Part shown: positions 36,617-45,869 of the stretch, piece by piece | Layout of the letters: each line of letters opens with the position of its first letter | How positions within the stretch are numbered: the stretch's first letter is position 1 | NCBI RefSeq assembly: GCF_001447995.1 | Contig: NZ_LDPE01000002.1 | Span: forward strand, 1-64,000 | Direction: 5' to 3' | Source of the DNA: Maribacter dokdonensis DSW-8 | Lineage (GTDB): Bacteria; Bacteroidota; Bacteroidia; Flavobacteriales; Flavobacteriaceae | Length of the DNA stretch: 64,000 bases | The notes under the pieces: generated by a model | Database searches by the model: none | What the model was told of the DNA's origin: nothing | Seen by the model: the letters and a program-made list of their open reading frames with translations, nothing else | Translations under genes and position numbers: made by a program

Positions 36617-38893
36617 ATGTTCAAAATATTATTTTTCGCTTGCTCTATTTTAGCTTTTACAACTGTAAATGCTCAAAAAACTACCATATCTGGAACCATA
36701 TCTTCAAAGGGATTTCCTGAAGCCTATGTAAATATTTATTTGAAAGGCACTCAAATTGGCGCTGCGTCAGACGAAAACGGTCAATACTTACTTAAAAATA
36801 TTCCTTCTGGCGATTACATTATCATTGCTTCCAATATAGGTTTTGAACAATTTCGTAAAGCGATCTCCGTTTCCGAAGATGAAGACCAAATTGTAAATAT
36901 TGACCTAAGACCATCAACCGAGTCTCTTGATGAAATGGTAGTTACAGGCACTCTAAAACCTGTTAGTAGGTTAGAAAGTCCAGTACCGGTAGAAGTATAT
37001 ACACCTACCTTTTTTAAAAAGAACCCAACACCAAGTATTTTTGAAGCATTACAGAATGTAAACGGAGTAAGACCACAAATAAACTGTAATGTTTGTAATA
37101 CAGGTGATATTCATATTAATGGACTAGAAGGTCCGTACACCCTAGTCTTAATAGATGGCATGCCCATAGTTAGTGGTTTGGGAACTGTATACGGACTCTC
37201 AGGAATTCCCAATTCACTTATAGAACAAGTTGAAGTGGTTAAAGGCCCAGCTTCTACATTATATGGAAGTGAAGCCGTTGGCGGACTCATTAATATTATT
37301 ACAAAGAACAACTTATCTGCCCCAGATTTTTTTGCGGATAGTTTTGTAACCGGTTGGGGAGAATTTAATTTAGACATAGGCACTAAGTTTAATGTTGGCA
37401 AAAAAGCCAATGTTCTCTTAGGTGCCAATTATTTTAAGTACGATAACCCTATTGATAATAATGGAGATAATTTTACCGATCTTACATTACAAGATCGCAT
37501 ATCTGTTTTTCAAAAATGGAATTTTGAAAGAAAAGACTCCAGAATCCTTTCTTTGGCAGGAAGGTTTTTTTATGAAGATAGATGGGGAGGTGAACTGCAA
37601 TGGACTCCAGAATTTAGAGGCGGTGATGAAATTTATGGGGAAAGTATTTACACCCGTAGATGGGAAGTTTTAGGCAAGTACCAGTTGCCGGTAGAAGAGC
37701 AAATGATGCTTTCCTTTTCCTATAATGACCACAAACAAAATTCCGTTTATGGCGATGTTCCTTATTTGGCAGATCAACGTATTGGTTTTACCCAGTTAAC
37801 ATGGGATAAAAACATAGGAAAACATAGCCTTTTAGCAGGTACTGCATTACGTTATAATTATTATGACGACAATACGCCAGCTACCGCGAACACGAATGGT
37901 AATGAACCCGATGAAGTAATTATACCGAGTGTTTTTTTACAGGATGAGATAGCGTTCAACAAAAAACATTCCCTTCTCCTAGGGGGCAGATATGATTATG
38001 ATAACCGCCACGGCAATATCTTTACGCCAAGAGCGGCCTATCGCTTTAAGTTTACCGAAAATGACATTATTCGCTTAAATGCGGGTACCGGTTTTAGAGT
38101 GGTAAATCTATTCACAGAAGATCATGCAGCACTTACAGGTTCTAGAGATGTCATTATTGCAGAAGAACTGGAACCGGAAGAATCATTTAATGTAAATCTT
38201 AACTTTCTGAAGAAAATTTACGGTGATAATGGTACGTTTGTAAGTTTAGATGCTTCAGTATTTTACACCTATTTCCAAAATGTTATAATCCCTGATTACG
38301 ACACCAACCCCAACCAAATTATATATGACAATTTAGATGGAAAATCAATTTCAAAGGGAATAAGTGCAAACATAGATATAACCATGTACAATGGTTTACA
38401 ATTTATGATCGGAGGAACATTACAGAACGTGAGCAATACTGAAAATGGGGTTACGCAACGTCAAATTTTAACAGAAAGCTATTCCGCCAATTGGAGTATT
38501 GGATACCAAATTAGGCCATGGAATTTAAAGATAGATTATACGGGTAATTTATATGGCCCTATGCGATTACCAACATTAGGGGAAAGTGATCCCAGGCGAG
38601 ATTTTTCACCCGCGTGGAGTATTCAAAATATACAACTATCTTATGATGGGATAAAGAATTTTGAAATTTACGGAGGAGTTAAAAATTTGCTGGACTGGAC
38701 ACCCAACCGAGGAAACCCCTTTATTATTGCCCGTGCCAACGATCCTTTTGACAAAGAAGTTACCTTTGATGCAAATGGCAATGCGGTTGCCACACCAAAT
38801 AACCCGAATGCATTAACATTTGACCCATCTTACGTCTATGGACCAAATCAAGGAATCCGTTCTTTTATTGGACTACGATATACATTGAATTAA
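36617..38893 (+). CDS. TonB-dependent receptor, probable metal or metallophore uptake
   Basis: A 758-residue outer-membrane receptor. Signal peptide to about residue 20 (FTTVNAQ), CarboxypepD-reg-like domain (21-98), plug (about 105-225: EMVVTGTL, LVLIDGMPIVSG, VEVVKGPASTLYGSEAVGG), then a 22-strand-type barrel ending IGLRYTLN. Two cysteines in the plug (C157 and C160 in NCNVCNTGD) could bind metal or form a disulfide. It is divergent from mntR with operators overlapping its promoter, and mntR is followed by a ZIP transporter; import of Mn, Zn or Fe species across the outer membrane is the best inference. A similar architecture occurs in vitamin or siderophore receptors. Confidence 0.9.
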   Translation: MFKILFFACSILAFTTVNAQKTTISGTISSKGFPEAYVNIYLKGTQIGAASDENGQYLLKNIPSGDYIIIASNIGFEQFRKAISVSEDEDQIVNIDLRPSTESLDEMVVTGTLKPVSRLESPVPVEVYTPTFFKKNPTPSIFEALQNVNGVRPQINCNVCNTGDIHINGLEGPYTLVLIDGMPIVSGLGTVYGLSGIPNSLIEQVEVVKGPASTLYGSEAVGGLINIITKNNLSAPDFFADSFVTGWGEFNLDIGTKFNVGKKANVLLGANYFKYDNPIDNNGDNFTDLTLQDRISVFQKWNFERKDSRILSLAGRFFYEDRWGGELQWTPEFRGGDEIYGESIYTRRWEVLGKYQLPVEEQMMLSFSYNDHKQNSVYGDVPYLADQRIGFTQLTWDKNIGKHSLLAGTALRYNYYDDNTPATANTNGNEPDEVIIPSVFLQDEIAFNKKHSLLLGGRYDYDNRHGNIFTPRAAYRFKFTENDIIRLNAGTGFRVVNLFTEDHAALTGSRDVIIAEELEPEESFNVNLNFLKKIYGDNGTFVSLDASVFYTYFQNVIIPDYDTNPNQIIYDNLDGKSISKGISANIDITMYNGLQFMIGGTLQNVSNTENGVTQRQILTESYSANWSIGYQIRPWNLKIDYTGNLYGPMRLPTLGESDPRRDFSPAWSIQNIQLSYDGIKNFEIYGGVKNLLDWTPNRGNPFIIARANDPFDKEVTFDANGNAVATPNNPNALTFDPSYVYGPNQGIRSFIGLRYTLN

Positions 38894-38917
38894 GTATTAA
38901 AGACACATGCTATTTTG

Positions 38918-38925
38918 TACTTTTG
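38918..38925 (+). promoter_or_regulatory. Possible -7 element of the lycopene cyclase gene
   Basis: TACTTTTG matches TAnnTTTG, 43 bases before the crtY ATG and after the receptor stop. It would allow crtY to be transcribed independently of the metal-regulated receptor. Confidence 0.4.
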
Positions 38926-38968
38926 AAGTGCTAGACCTTAAAGAAGCTGAGAACAATCTGAAAAATTC

Positions 38969-40111
38969 ATGAACGAATTCGATTACATTATCATTGGCGC
39001 AGGCGCATCTGGTCTATTGCTGGCAGATGCTATGGCCAACGATTCGTTTTTTGATCAAAAAAAGATTTTACTACTTGACAAAGCACCAAAAAATAGCAAC
39101 GACAGAACGTGGTGTTTTTGGGAAAAAGGTAACGGTCAATTTGAAGAGATTATCCATAAGAAGTGGAATTCCATTCATTTTCAAGGAGAAGATGTTGCCA
39201 AAAGAACCAAGATCGACCCATATTCTTATAAAATGATAAGAGGTATCGACTTCTATGATCATTACCTGAAAAAGGTAAAGGCAACTAGCAATATAACATT
39301 TGTGCAAGACACTGTGGTGGGTATCTCCGAAACTGAAGACCTTGTTGCGGTTAAAGCAGTAAACAAAACCTATACCGGCAAATATATATTCAATAGCCTT
39401 TTTGATTATAAAATGGCTACCCAGCAAACAAAATATCCCGTATTACAGCAGCATTTTATAGGCTGGGTAATAAAGGTCAACAAACCTATTTTCAATACCG
39501 AGGAAGTCACATATATGGATTTTTCCATACCTCAAAAAGGCAATACAAGATTTATGTATGTACTGCCCTATTCCAATGATACCGCATTAATAGAATACAC
39601 TTTGTTTTCAGAAAAGCTATTGCCAACACCTGAGTATGAAGAAGCTATAGAGGACTATATTTTACAACGGTTTCAATGCCAGGAATATGAGATTATAGAA
39701 AGAGAATTTGGCAGTATACCTATGACAGCGTATGACTTTAGGGAACACCATACCAACAGAATACGCTATATAGGTACCGCAGGGGGTTGGGCCAAACCCA
39801 GCACAGGTTATACTTTTATGAGTACGGCAAACAAAGTACCAAAATTGATAGCGTTCATTAAAGAGGGGAAACCTCTGAAAAAATTAAAATTGAAAGGCAA
39901 ATTTTGGTTTTATGACATGCTCTTTTTAGATGTACTTCACAATGACAATGCCAATGGCCATGTAATATTCGAATCTATCTTTAAAGCATTACCACCACAA
40001 AAAGTTTTTAAGTTTTTAGATGAAAAAACAAGTCTCATAGAAGATTTGGAATATATCAACTCTTGCCCTAAACAACCGTTTATCAAAGCATTAATAAAAC
40101 GAATTTTCTAA
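38969..40111 (+). CDS. crtY: Lycopene beta-cyclase, CrtY family
   Basis: Cyclises the ends of lycopene to beta-carotene, on the way to zeaxanthin-type yellow pigments. The 380 residues start with the FAD/NAD-binding DYIIIGAGASGLLLADAM and contain NDRTWCFWEK, YKMIRGIDFYDHYL, QHFIGWVIKVN, MDFSIPQKG, FMYVLPYSNDTALIEYTLF, REFGSIPMTAY and GTAGGWAKPSTGYTF, all typical for the bacterial CrtY family. It is isolated from other carotenoid genes, though a polyprenyl diphosphate synthase, which makes the precursor chain, is encoded convergently with a four-base overlap. Confidence 0.95.
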   Translation: MNEFDYIIIGAGASGLLLADAMANDSFFDQKKILLLDKAPKNSNDRTWCFWEKGNGQFEEIIHKKWNSIHFQGEDVAKRTKIDPYSYKMIRGIDFYDHYLKKVKATSNITFVQDTVVGISETEDLVAVKAVNKTYTGKYIFNSLFDYKMATQQTKYPVLQQHFIGWVIKVNKPIFNTEEVTYMDFSIPQKGNTRFMYVLPYSNDTALIEYTLFSEKLLPTPEYEEAIEDYILQRFQCQEYEIIEREFGSIPMTAYDFREHHTNRIRYIGTAGGWAKPSTGYTFMSTANKVPKLIAFIKEGKPLKKLKLKGKFWFYDMLFLDVLHNDNANGHVIFESIFKALPPQKVFKFLDEKTSLIEDLEYINSCPKQPFIKALIKRIF

Positions 40112-41082
40112 ACCGTTCTATTCATTAAGTTTTCCCCAAACTGTCTTAGCAGTTCTTTATTTTCAGGATCAATATCCATATCATCAAGAACTTCAAAAGC
40201 TTTAGCCGTGTAATCTGCAATGGCAGTTTTAGTAGCTTGATCCGCTTTTGTCTTTTCAAATATAGAACGCACAGCGTTAATTTTAGCTTCGGCCTCTTTT
40301 GGGTGAATAGAATATAAATGCTCTAATTCTTTAGCGATTACTTCTGATCCAGAGTTTAAAGCTTTAAGATATAGGTAGGTCTTTTTGTTTTCAATAATAT
40401 CACCACCAACCTGCTTACCAAAGGTTTTAGGATCACCAAAAACATCTAAATAATCATCTTGTAATTGAAAAGCTATACCAAGGTTTAGTCCAAAATTGTA
40501 CATCTGTTGCTGTGCTTCATCTGGTGCACCTGCAACTATAGCGCCCATTTTTAAGGCAGCTGCAACTAAGACGGCAGTTTTGTATTCTATCATTTTAAGA
40601 TACTCGGGCAACATCACATCATCCCTAGTTTCAAAATCTACATCGTATTGTTGACCTTCGCAAACTTCAAGTGCCGTTTTACTGAACAGCTTGGCCAAAT
40701 CTCTAAAAACATTAGGCTCATAATTTTCAAAAAGTTGATAGGCCATTATCAACATGGCATCACCAGACAGAATACCCGTATTAATATCCCATTTTTCATG
40801 TACCGTAGTTTTACCCCTACGTACCGGGGCATCGTCCATAATATCATCATGAACCAAAGAGAAGTTATGAAAGACCTCAACAGCAACGGCAGCATCTAAA
40901 GCTTTTCTAAAATCGGTATTAAAAATTTCAGCAGTCATTAAAACCAATACCGGTCTTAACCTTTTGCCGCCTAAACCCAGAATATATGTGATAGGCTCAT
41001 ACAGGTTTCTAGGCTCTTTTGTAATCTTCATAGAGTCTAAATACGCAATAAACTCATCTCGATATTCACTAATAGTATGCAT
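40108..41082 (-). CDS. Polyprenyl diphosphate synthase (GGPP/farnesyl type)
   Basis: Condenses isopentenyl diphosphate units to C15-C20 or longer prenyl chains for carotenoids and quinones. The two aspartate-rich motifs are present: LVHDDIMDDAPVRRG and FQLQDDYLDVFGD; GGKRLRPVLVLMTAE and KTAVLVAAALKMGA are further family blocks. From the ATG at 41082 the protein has 324 residues. An ATG at 41112 would add ten residues, but it lies upstream of the -7 element TATTTTTG (41106-41099, minus strand), so it would not be transcribed from that promoter. Chain length cannot be set with certainty from sequence. Confidence 0.93.
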   Translation of the reverse strand: MHTISEYRDEFIAYLDSMKITKEPRNLYEPITYILGLGGKRLRPVLVLMTAEIFNTDFRKALDAAVAVEVFHNFSLVHDDIMDDAPVRRGKTTVHEKWDINTGILSGDAMLIMAYQLFENYEPNVFRDLAKLFSKTALEVCEGQQYDVDFETRDDVMLPEYLKMIEYKTAVLVAAALKMGAIVAGAPDEAQQQMYNFGLNLGIAFQLQDDYLDVFGDPKTFGKQVGGDIIENKKTYLYLKALNSGSEVIAKELEHLYSIHPKEAEAKINAVRSIFEKTKADQATKTAIADYTAKAFEVLDDMDIDPENKELLRQFGENLMNRTV

Positions 41083-41098
41083 TCTTTGCAATTTTGCA

Positions 41099-41106
41099 CA
41101 AAAATA
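41099..41106 (-). promoter_or_regulatory. -7 promoter element of the prenyl synthase gene
   Basis: TATTTTTG on the minus strand matches TAnnTTTG; transcription would begin near 41092, about ten bases before the ATG at 41082. Confidence 0.5.
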
Positions 41107-41218
41107 GAACAAAAATGGCTGAATAAGCCCCCTTTTTAAGTGAGAAGAAATAAAACTTTACAGATGAATCCCTAATTTAAAAAAGCTGTCAAAGATGAAC
41201 TTTTACGCTACTTACTAA

Positions 41219-42235
41219 TTATAAAGAAGACCTCTTGATCAGTCTAGAGGGCATAATTAATTTTGTAACTGTATCACCTTTTAAATGCAATGCCGCTCTT
41301 TTTGCCATTTCGTTAAAATCGGTGGAAATAGTAGTAATTCCACCAAACACAATTTCTTTTGAAACATTATCGTTTTGGGACAGAATACCGATATCCTCCC
41401 CAATTTTATATTTATTTCTAACCGAATCTCTTAGAATTTGCCAAAGTATGGTATCTCCTAACGCAAAATATAAATTGCCTTTTTTAGCAGACCCAATAGT
41501 ATAATTATTCTTGACAGAACCATTGACCTCAAACTCATCTATGAATTTTTGAAACGCGTTTTTTATAGCTATAGGAGAAAAATCGCTCTCTTCGTTGAAG
41601 TACAAAATAATCTTATTATACTTTTTTATTTCTGGCAGCAACCTAACCAAAGACGTATAAATGACCTCTTCAAATTCTTGGGAGATATAAGAATACCCTG
41701 GTCCCAAATTTAAATACCTATCTACCAACAATAATTTTTTGGGCTCAATATTCTTTAATAATGTTGCAACCTTTTCATTTTGTATTGGAGCAATAACATA
41801 CATGCCATATTTACCATTGATATTAGAAATTATGGTCTTAAAAACAGTGAGGTTATTATGATGGAAAAAAACATCTATTTGAAACCTTCTTCCCATTTCT
41901 TTACGAAAGGTTTTATAAAATTCTTCTTGATAACTCTGAAAAGCAAATAGTAGCAAAGCCATTCTTTTGGTAATATTGGTAGCTTGGCTAATCACAAAAT
42001 AACCCTTTAATTGCCTAGACTCTATTAAGCCTCTATTCTTAAGCTCCTCATATGCCTTAAAAATAGTTTTTCTTGCATAGCCTATTTCCTCAACCATAGT
42101 GTTTATAGAGGGTAACTGATCACCAATAGTCAATTGCCCATCTTCAATAGATTCAATTACGCCTTGAACCAATTGTTCATGTTTTGTAAGGTTATTATTG
42201 TGGGTGAGGTTTAGAATTTTACTAATAACCGGCAT
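41219..42235 (-). CDS. GntR-family regulator with LacI-like sensor domain
   Basis: A 338-residue regulator. The N-terminal winged helix is of the GntR type (HEQLVQGVIESIEDGQLTIG, DQLPSINTMVEEIGYARKTI, AYEELKNRGLIESRQLKGYF, residues about 15-85). The rest resembles a periplasmic-binding-protein sensor as in LacI regulators (MYVIAPIQNEKVATLLKNIE; IGILSQNDNVSKEIVFGGIT; TTISTDFNEMAKRAA). This chimeric type is common in Bacteroidota sugar loci. It is divergent from the SusC-SusD operon and very likely controls it in response to a small sugar-like ligand. Confidence 0.9.
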   Translation of the reverse strand: MPVISKILNLTHNNNLTKHEQLVQGVIESIEDGQLTIGDQLPSINTMVEEIGYARKTIFKAYEELKNRGLIESRQLKGYFVISQATNITKRMALLLFAFQSYQEEFYKTFRKEMGRRFQIDVFFHHNNLTVFKTIISNINGKYGMYVIAPIQNEKVATLLKNIEPKKLLLVDRYLNLGPGYSYISQEFEEVIYTSLVRLLPEIKKYNKIILYFNEESDFSPIAIKNAFQKFIDEFEVNGSVKNNYTIGSAKKGNLYFALGDTILWQILRDSVRNKYKIGEDIGILSQNDNVSKEIVFGGITTISTDFNEMAKRAALHLKGDTVTKLIMPSRLIKRSSL

Positions 42236-42460
42236 AAATTATAAATGAAATTTGCAGGCGTCAATATACAATTTAAAAAAAGATATCAAAAAATAGCTCC
42301 TGAATTATAGTGTACCTAACACAACAAATTAGCATGTAAAAAAAAGGTTTATATGCCGAAAAAGGCTACAAACACGCAAATACAGATTTTTTAGATAAAA
42401 TGACAAATAATATGTATTTGATAATATTTTAAGATCTAAATGGAAATTCTAAAAAATAAC
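42236..42460. other. Intergenic region between the GntR gene and susC
   Basis: No gene is seen in this AT-rich stretch. It must contain the promoter of the GntR gene on the minus strand, but I see no clean TAnnTTTG there. Regulatory elements of the SusC operon begin at 42457 with the palindrome TAACATGTTA (42457-42466). Confidence 0.4.
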
Positions 42461-42485
42461 ATGTTAATATTTATTAAATTAACAT
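42461..42485. promoter_or_regulatory. Candidate GntR operator upstream of susC
   Basis: ATGTTAAT (42461-42468) and ATTAACAT (42478-42485) form a perfect 8-bp inverted repeat with a nine-base spacer. It overlaps the -33 region of the putative susC promoter, whose -7 TATATTTG starts eight bases downstream. The position suits control by the divergent GntR protein. Confidence 0.5.
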
Positions 42486-42492
42486 TTTATTT

Positions 42493-42500
42493 TATATTTG
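42493..42500 (+). promoter_or_regulatory. -7 promoter element of the susC operon
   Basis: TATATTTG matches TAnnTTTG. Transcription would begin near 42507 and give a leader of about 100 bases before the susC ATG. Confidence 0.55.
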
Positions 42501-42521
42501 TTCACAGTAGCATAGTGTATC

Positions 42522-42561
42522 ATAGTCTCTTCATCTCAAAAACGCTCCCTAAAGAGACTAT
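42522..42561 (+). promoter_or_regulatory. Stem-loop in the susC leader RNA
   Basis: ATAGTCTCTT (42522-42531) pairs perfectly with AAGAGACTAT (42552-42561) over a 20-base loop. It lies inside the predicted 5' leader, not followed by a T-run, so it is more likely a regulatory or stabilising structure than a terminator. Confidence 0.5.
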
Positions 42562-42608
42562 AACGCCTACGTCAACATAATTAACTAACAACTGTAAGAA
42601 CTAACTTT

Positions 42609-45600
42609 ATGAATTATCAAACAGACTTTTCTAAGTTTTCCATGATTCGGAATCATGTAAGCTTAACGATGATTTTATTTTTTAGTGGATTTCTCTTTAT
42701 GGGTCTCCACGCACAGACAACCGTTTCTGGAACTGTTACTTCAGCTTCAGACAACATGCCGTTGCCAGGTGTTTCGGTCATTGATGCCAACAACCCTACA
42801 ACAGGAGTACAAGCGGATTTTGACGGTAACTTTACAATTACCGTAGATGATGGTAGTACCAGTTTACGATTCAGCTACATTGGTTTTAAGGCTGTAGTGG
42901 TACCGGTAAACAATCAAAGTACCATCAATGTATCTTTAGAAGAGGACGTTGCCAACCTAGACGAAGTTGTTGTCGTTGGTTACGGTACTCAGAAAAAAGC
43001 GACCGTAACAGGTGCGGTAACCGCAGTACAGGGTCCGGTACTAGAAAGTTCACCGGCCATAAGTGTATCGAATTCCTTGGCAGGTAGATTGCCCGGGGTA
43101 GTAATCGTACAGACCAGTGGGGAGCCTGGTAATGACGAATCGAACATAAGTATTCGTGGAACCAATACATTAGGAAACAACCAACCTTTGATCGTTATTG
43201 ATGGTATTCCAGATAGAGATGGTGGTATAGGTCGTATTAACCCAGATGATATTGCCAATATCTCTGTACTTAAAGATGCATCAGCTGCAATTTATGGAGC
43301 TAGAGCGGCCAACGGAGCAATAATCGTTACTACCAAAACCGGTAAAGCCGGCAAAATGCAAATAAATTATAAGGCTGATTTTGGTATAACCAGACCTACA
43401 AGAGTACCAGAAATGGCAAGTGCGGTAGAGTATCAAACTATAATGAATGAATTGGCGATTTATAACAGTAATATTCCTTCATCACAATGGGGAGCTGCAA
43501 ATACCGCTTTTCAAACCTCAGGTAGTTATACTATACCAGGTAGTGATCCTGCAGAAACCGTAAACGCTGCATTTAGTCCAGAAACAATCAATAATCATAG
43601 AACCAATGCTGATCCATGGTTATATCCTGATACGGATTGGTTTGGTGCCACTTTTCAAGATTGGGCGGAACAACAAAGACACAACCTATCCATAAGCGGT
43701 GGTAGTGAAGATCTAAAATATTACGCATCTGTAGGTTATGCAGATCAAGGCGCTATATATAAAAACTCGGCCAACAGATACCAACAGTATAATTTTAGAA
43801 TCAATACCGATGCTAGAATTAATGAATACCTGTCTACTAAACTAAGTATGGGATATAGAAAGGAAGATAGAACCTTCCCTACTGAAGGTGCAGGTGCTAT
43901 CTTTAGAATGTTGATGAGAGGTAGACCAAATGAACCTGCAATATGGCCAAATGGATTACCAGGACCTGATATTGAAAATGGTCAACAACCGGTGGTAGTT
44001 ACAACGAATGCTACAGGGTATGACAAACAACCAACAGATTACCTACAATTTACAGGTTCTTTGGATATTACCAACCCATGGGTAGAAGGTCTTAAACTGA
44101 CATTATTGGCAGGTGTTGACCAAAGCCAGTTACGTAGAAAACTATGGCAAACACCATGGACTCTTTATTCTCTTGACCGTGCAAACTATATTGCTACCGG
44201 TGTACCGGAACTAAGCGGATCTATACGTTCCAACTTTACAGATGCAAGATTATTACAATCATCTAATAATGTACTAAACACTAACCTAACCGGTTTATTA
44301 AGTTATGACAATACAATTGGTGATGACCACACCATTAACTTATTGGCCGGTGTTACCCGTGAGAATTTTCAAGGTGAATTTTTCTCAGCATTTAGAAGAA
44401 ACTACCTTTCTACCGCTGTTGACCAGTTAGGAGTAGGTGGTGAAATTGCACAAGAAACGGATGGTTTCGGTTACAACAGAACACGTTTAGGTTACTATGG
44501 CCGTGCCCAGTATAACTTTAAAGAAAAATACTTAGCCGAGTTCATCTGGAGATATGATGGTTCATATATTTTCCCAGGTAATGATCGTTTTGGGTTCTTC
44601 CCAGGATTGTTAGTTGGTTGGAACATTAATAATGAAGATTGGTTCAACGTTGACTCTATTAGCTACTTAAAGTTAAGGGGTTCTTACGGTGAAATGGGTA
44701 ATGATCAAGTTTCATTTGACACCAACGGTGACGGTGAAATAACCGATGATGAATTACAAGAATATGCTTACCAATCTATTTACGAATTTGGTCAATACCC
44801 AATAAATGGTCAAGTACAAACGACTTTATTTGAAAACCTCTTGGCTAATCCTAGCTTTACATGGGAACGAGCTAAGAATTATAATATTGGTTTAGACGGT
44901 ATTGTATTGGACGGAAAAATGAGTTTCACCCTTGAATATTTCTTGAACAAACGTGATCAAATTCTAATTCAAAAAACAGGTTCTACCCCAGGTTCTTCTG
45001 GTATTTCAGACCTTTTACCTCCTGTAAATGCAGGTAAAGTAAATAACGAAGGTTTTGAATTTGCGTTGAACTATTTTGGTGGTAGCTTTGATGGTTTTAA
45101 ATGGGATGTTGGTGTAAACGGAGGTTACGCACAAAATACAGTTGAGTTCCTAGATGAAATTCCTGGTGCTCCAAGTTACCAATTACAAGAAGGAAAGCCT
45201 ATTGGCTCATATTTAGTATACGAGTCTGATGGTGTATTTATTGACCAAGCTGCCATTGATTCCAATCCACTAGATTATAGTGCTGTTAAGCCAACATTAG
45301 AGCCAGGTGATATGAAATTTAAAGATATCAACGGAGATGGTGCCATTAACGACTTAGATCAAGTAAGGTTAAAAAATAGCATCAACCCTAACTTTAACTT
45401 TGGTGTTACGTTTAACGCTTCATACAAGAACTTTGATCTTTCTGTATTATTACAAGGAGCTACAGGGGCTAAATTATTTATCCAAACAGAATCTGGTGAC
45501 ATAGGTAACTTTTTAAAGTACAGCTTTGACAACAGATGGAGTCCAGACAACCCAAGTAGCGTTCATCCAAGACTTGCCAGTCGTGGAGACACCTACTATA

Positions 45601-45860
45601 CAGGTGGTGATTATGGCAATAATACCTACAACTTATTTAGTAAAGATTACCTAAGACTTAAAAATGTTCAATTGGCATACAACTTTCCTTCAGAATTGAT
45701 TGAGCAATTTGGTCTATCTAAATTTAAAATATATATGAGTGGTCTAAACTTGGCTACATGGGCGGCTCAAGATATATATGATCCTGAATCGACAAGTAAT
45801 GACGGTCAGTTTTATCCACAACAGACTATTATTAACACAGGTTTTAGTTTAACATTTTAA
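42609..45860 (+). CDS. SusC/RagA-family TonB-linked outer-membrane transporter
   Basis: A 1083-residue receptor importing a ligand delivered by SusD. A long signal region (to about residue 36, GLHAQ; an alternative start is Met12) is followed by CarboxypepD-reg (37-115), the SusC signature and plug (DEVVVVGYGTQKKATVTGAV; SIRGTNTLGNNQPLIVIDGI; LKDASAAIYGARAANGAIIV) and the barrel ending TGFSLTF. The ten-base gap to susD and the size match SusC. It is divergent from the GntR gene and is followed by SusD, FG-GAP proteins and a haloperoxidase-like enzyme rather than glycoside hydrolases, so the substrate may not be a classical polysaccharide. Confidence 0.96.
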   Translation: MNYQTDFSKFSMIRNHVSLTMILFFSGFLFMGLHAQTTVSGTVTSASDNMPLPGVSVIDANNPTTGVQADFDGNFTITVDDGSTSLRFSYIGFKAVVVPVNNQSTINVSLEEDVANLDEVVVVGYGTQKKATVTGAVTAVQGPVLESSPAISVSNSLAGRLPGVVIVQTSGEPGNDESNISIRGTNTLGNNQPLIVIDGIPDRDGGIGRINPDDIANISVLKDASAAIYGARAANGAIIVTTKTGKAGKMQINYKADFGITRPTRVPEMASAVEYQTIMNELAIYNSNIPSSQWGAANTAFQTSGSYTIPGSDPAETVNAAFSPETINNHRTNADPWLYPDTDWFGATFQDWAEQQRHNLSISGGSEDLKYYASVGYADQGAIYKNSANRYQQYNFRINTDARINEYLSTKLSMGYRKEDRTFPTEGAGAIFRMLMRGRPNEPAIWPNGLPGPDIENGQQPVVVTTNATGYDKQPTDYLQFTGSLDITNPWVEGLKLTLLAGVDQSQLRRKLWQTPWTLYSLDRANYIATGVPELSGSIRSNFTDARLLQSSNNVLNTNLTGLLSYDNTIGDDHTINLLAGVTRENFQGEFFSAFRRNYLSTAVDQLGVGGEIAQETDGFGYNRTRLGYYGRAQYNFKEKYLAEFIWRYDGSYIFPGNDRFGFFPGLLVGWNINNEDWFNVDSISYLKLRGSYGEMGNDQVSFDTNGDGEITDDELQEYAYQSIYEFGQYPINGQVQTTLFENLLANPSFTWERAKNYNIGLDGIVLDGKMSFTLEYFLNKRDQILIQKTGSTPGSSGISDLLPPVNAGKVNNEGFEFALNYFGGSFDGFKWDVGVNGGYAQNTVEFLDEIPGAPSYQLQEGKPIGSYLVYESDGVFIDQAAIDSNPLDYSAVKPTLEPGDMKFKDINGDGAINDLDQVRLKNSINPNFNFGVTFNASYKNFDLSVLLQGATGAKLFIQTESGDIGNFLKYSFDNRWSPDNPSSVHPRLASRGDTYYTGGDYGNNTYNLFSKDYLRLKNVQLAYNFPSELIEQFGLSKFKIYMSGLNLATWAAQDIYDPESTSNDGQFYPQQTIINTGFSLTF

Positions 45861-45869
45861 AAAAAAATC

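Noticed and set aside
36617..41082. Carotenoid gene cluster around crtY
   Set aside because: Only crtY and a general prenyl diphosphate synthase are present; phytoene synthase, desaturase and hydroxylase are not in the window, and the TonB receptor upstream is linked to metal regulation.
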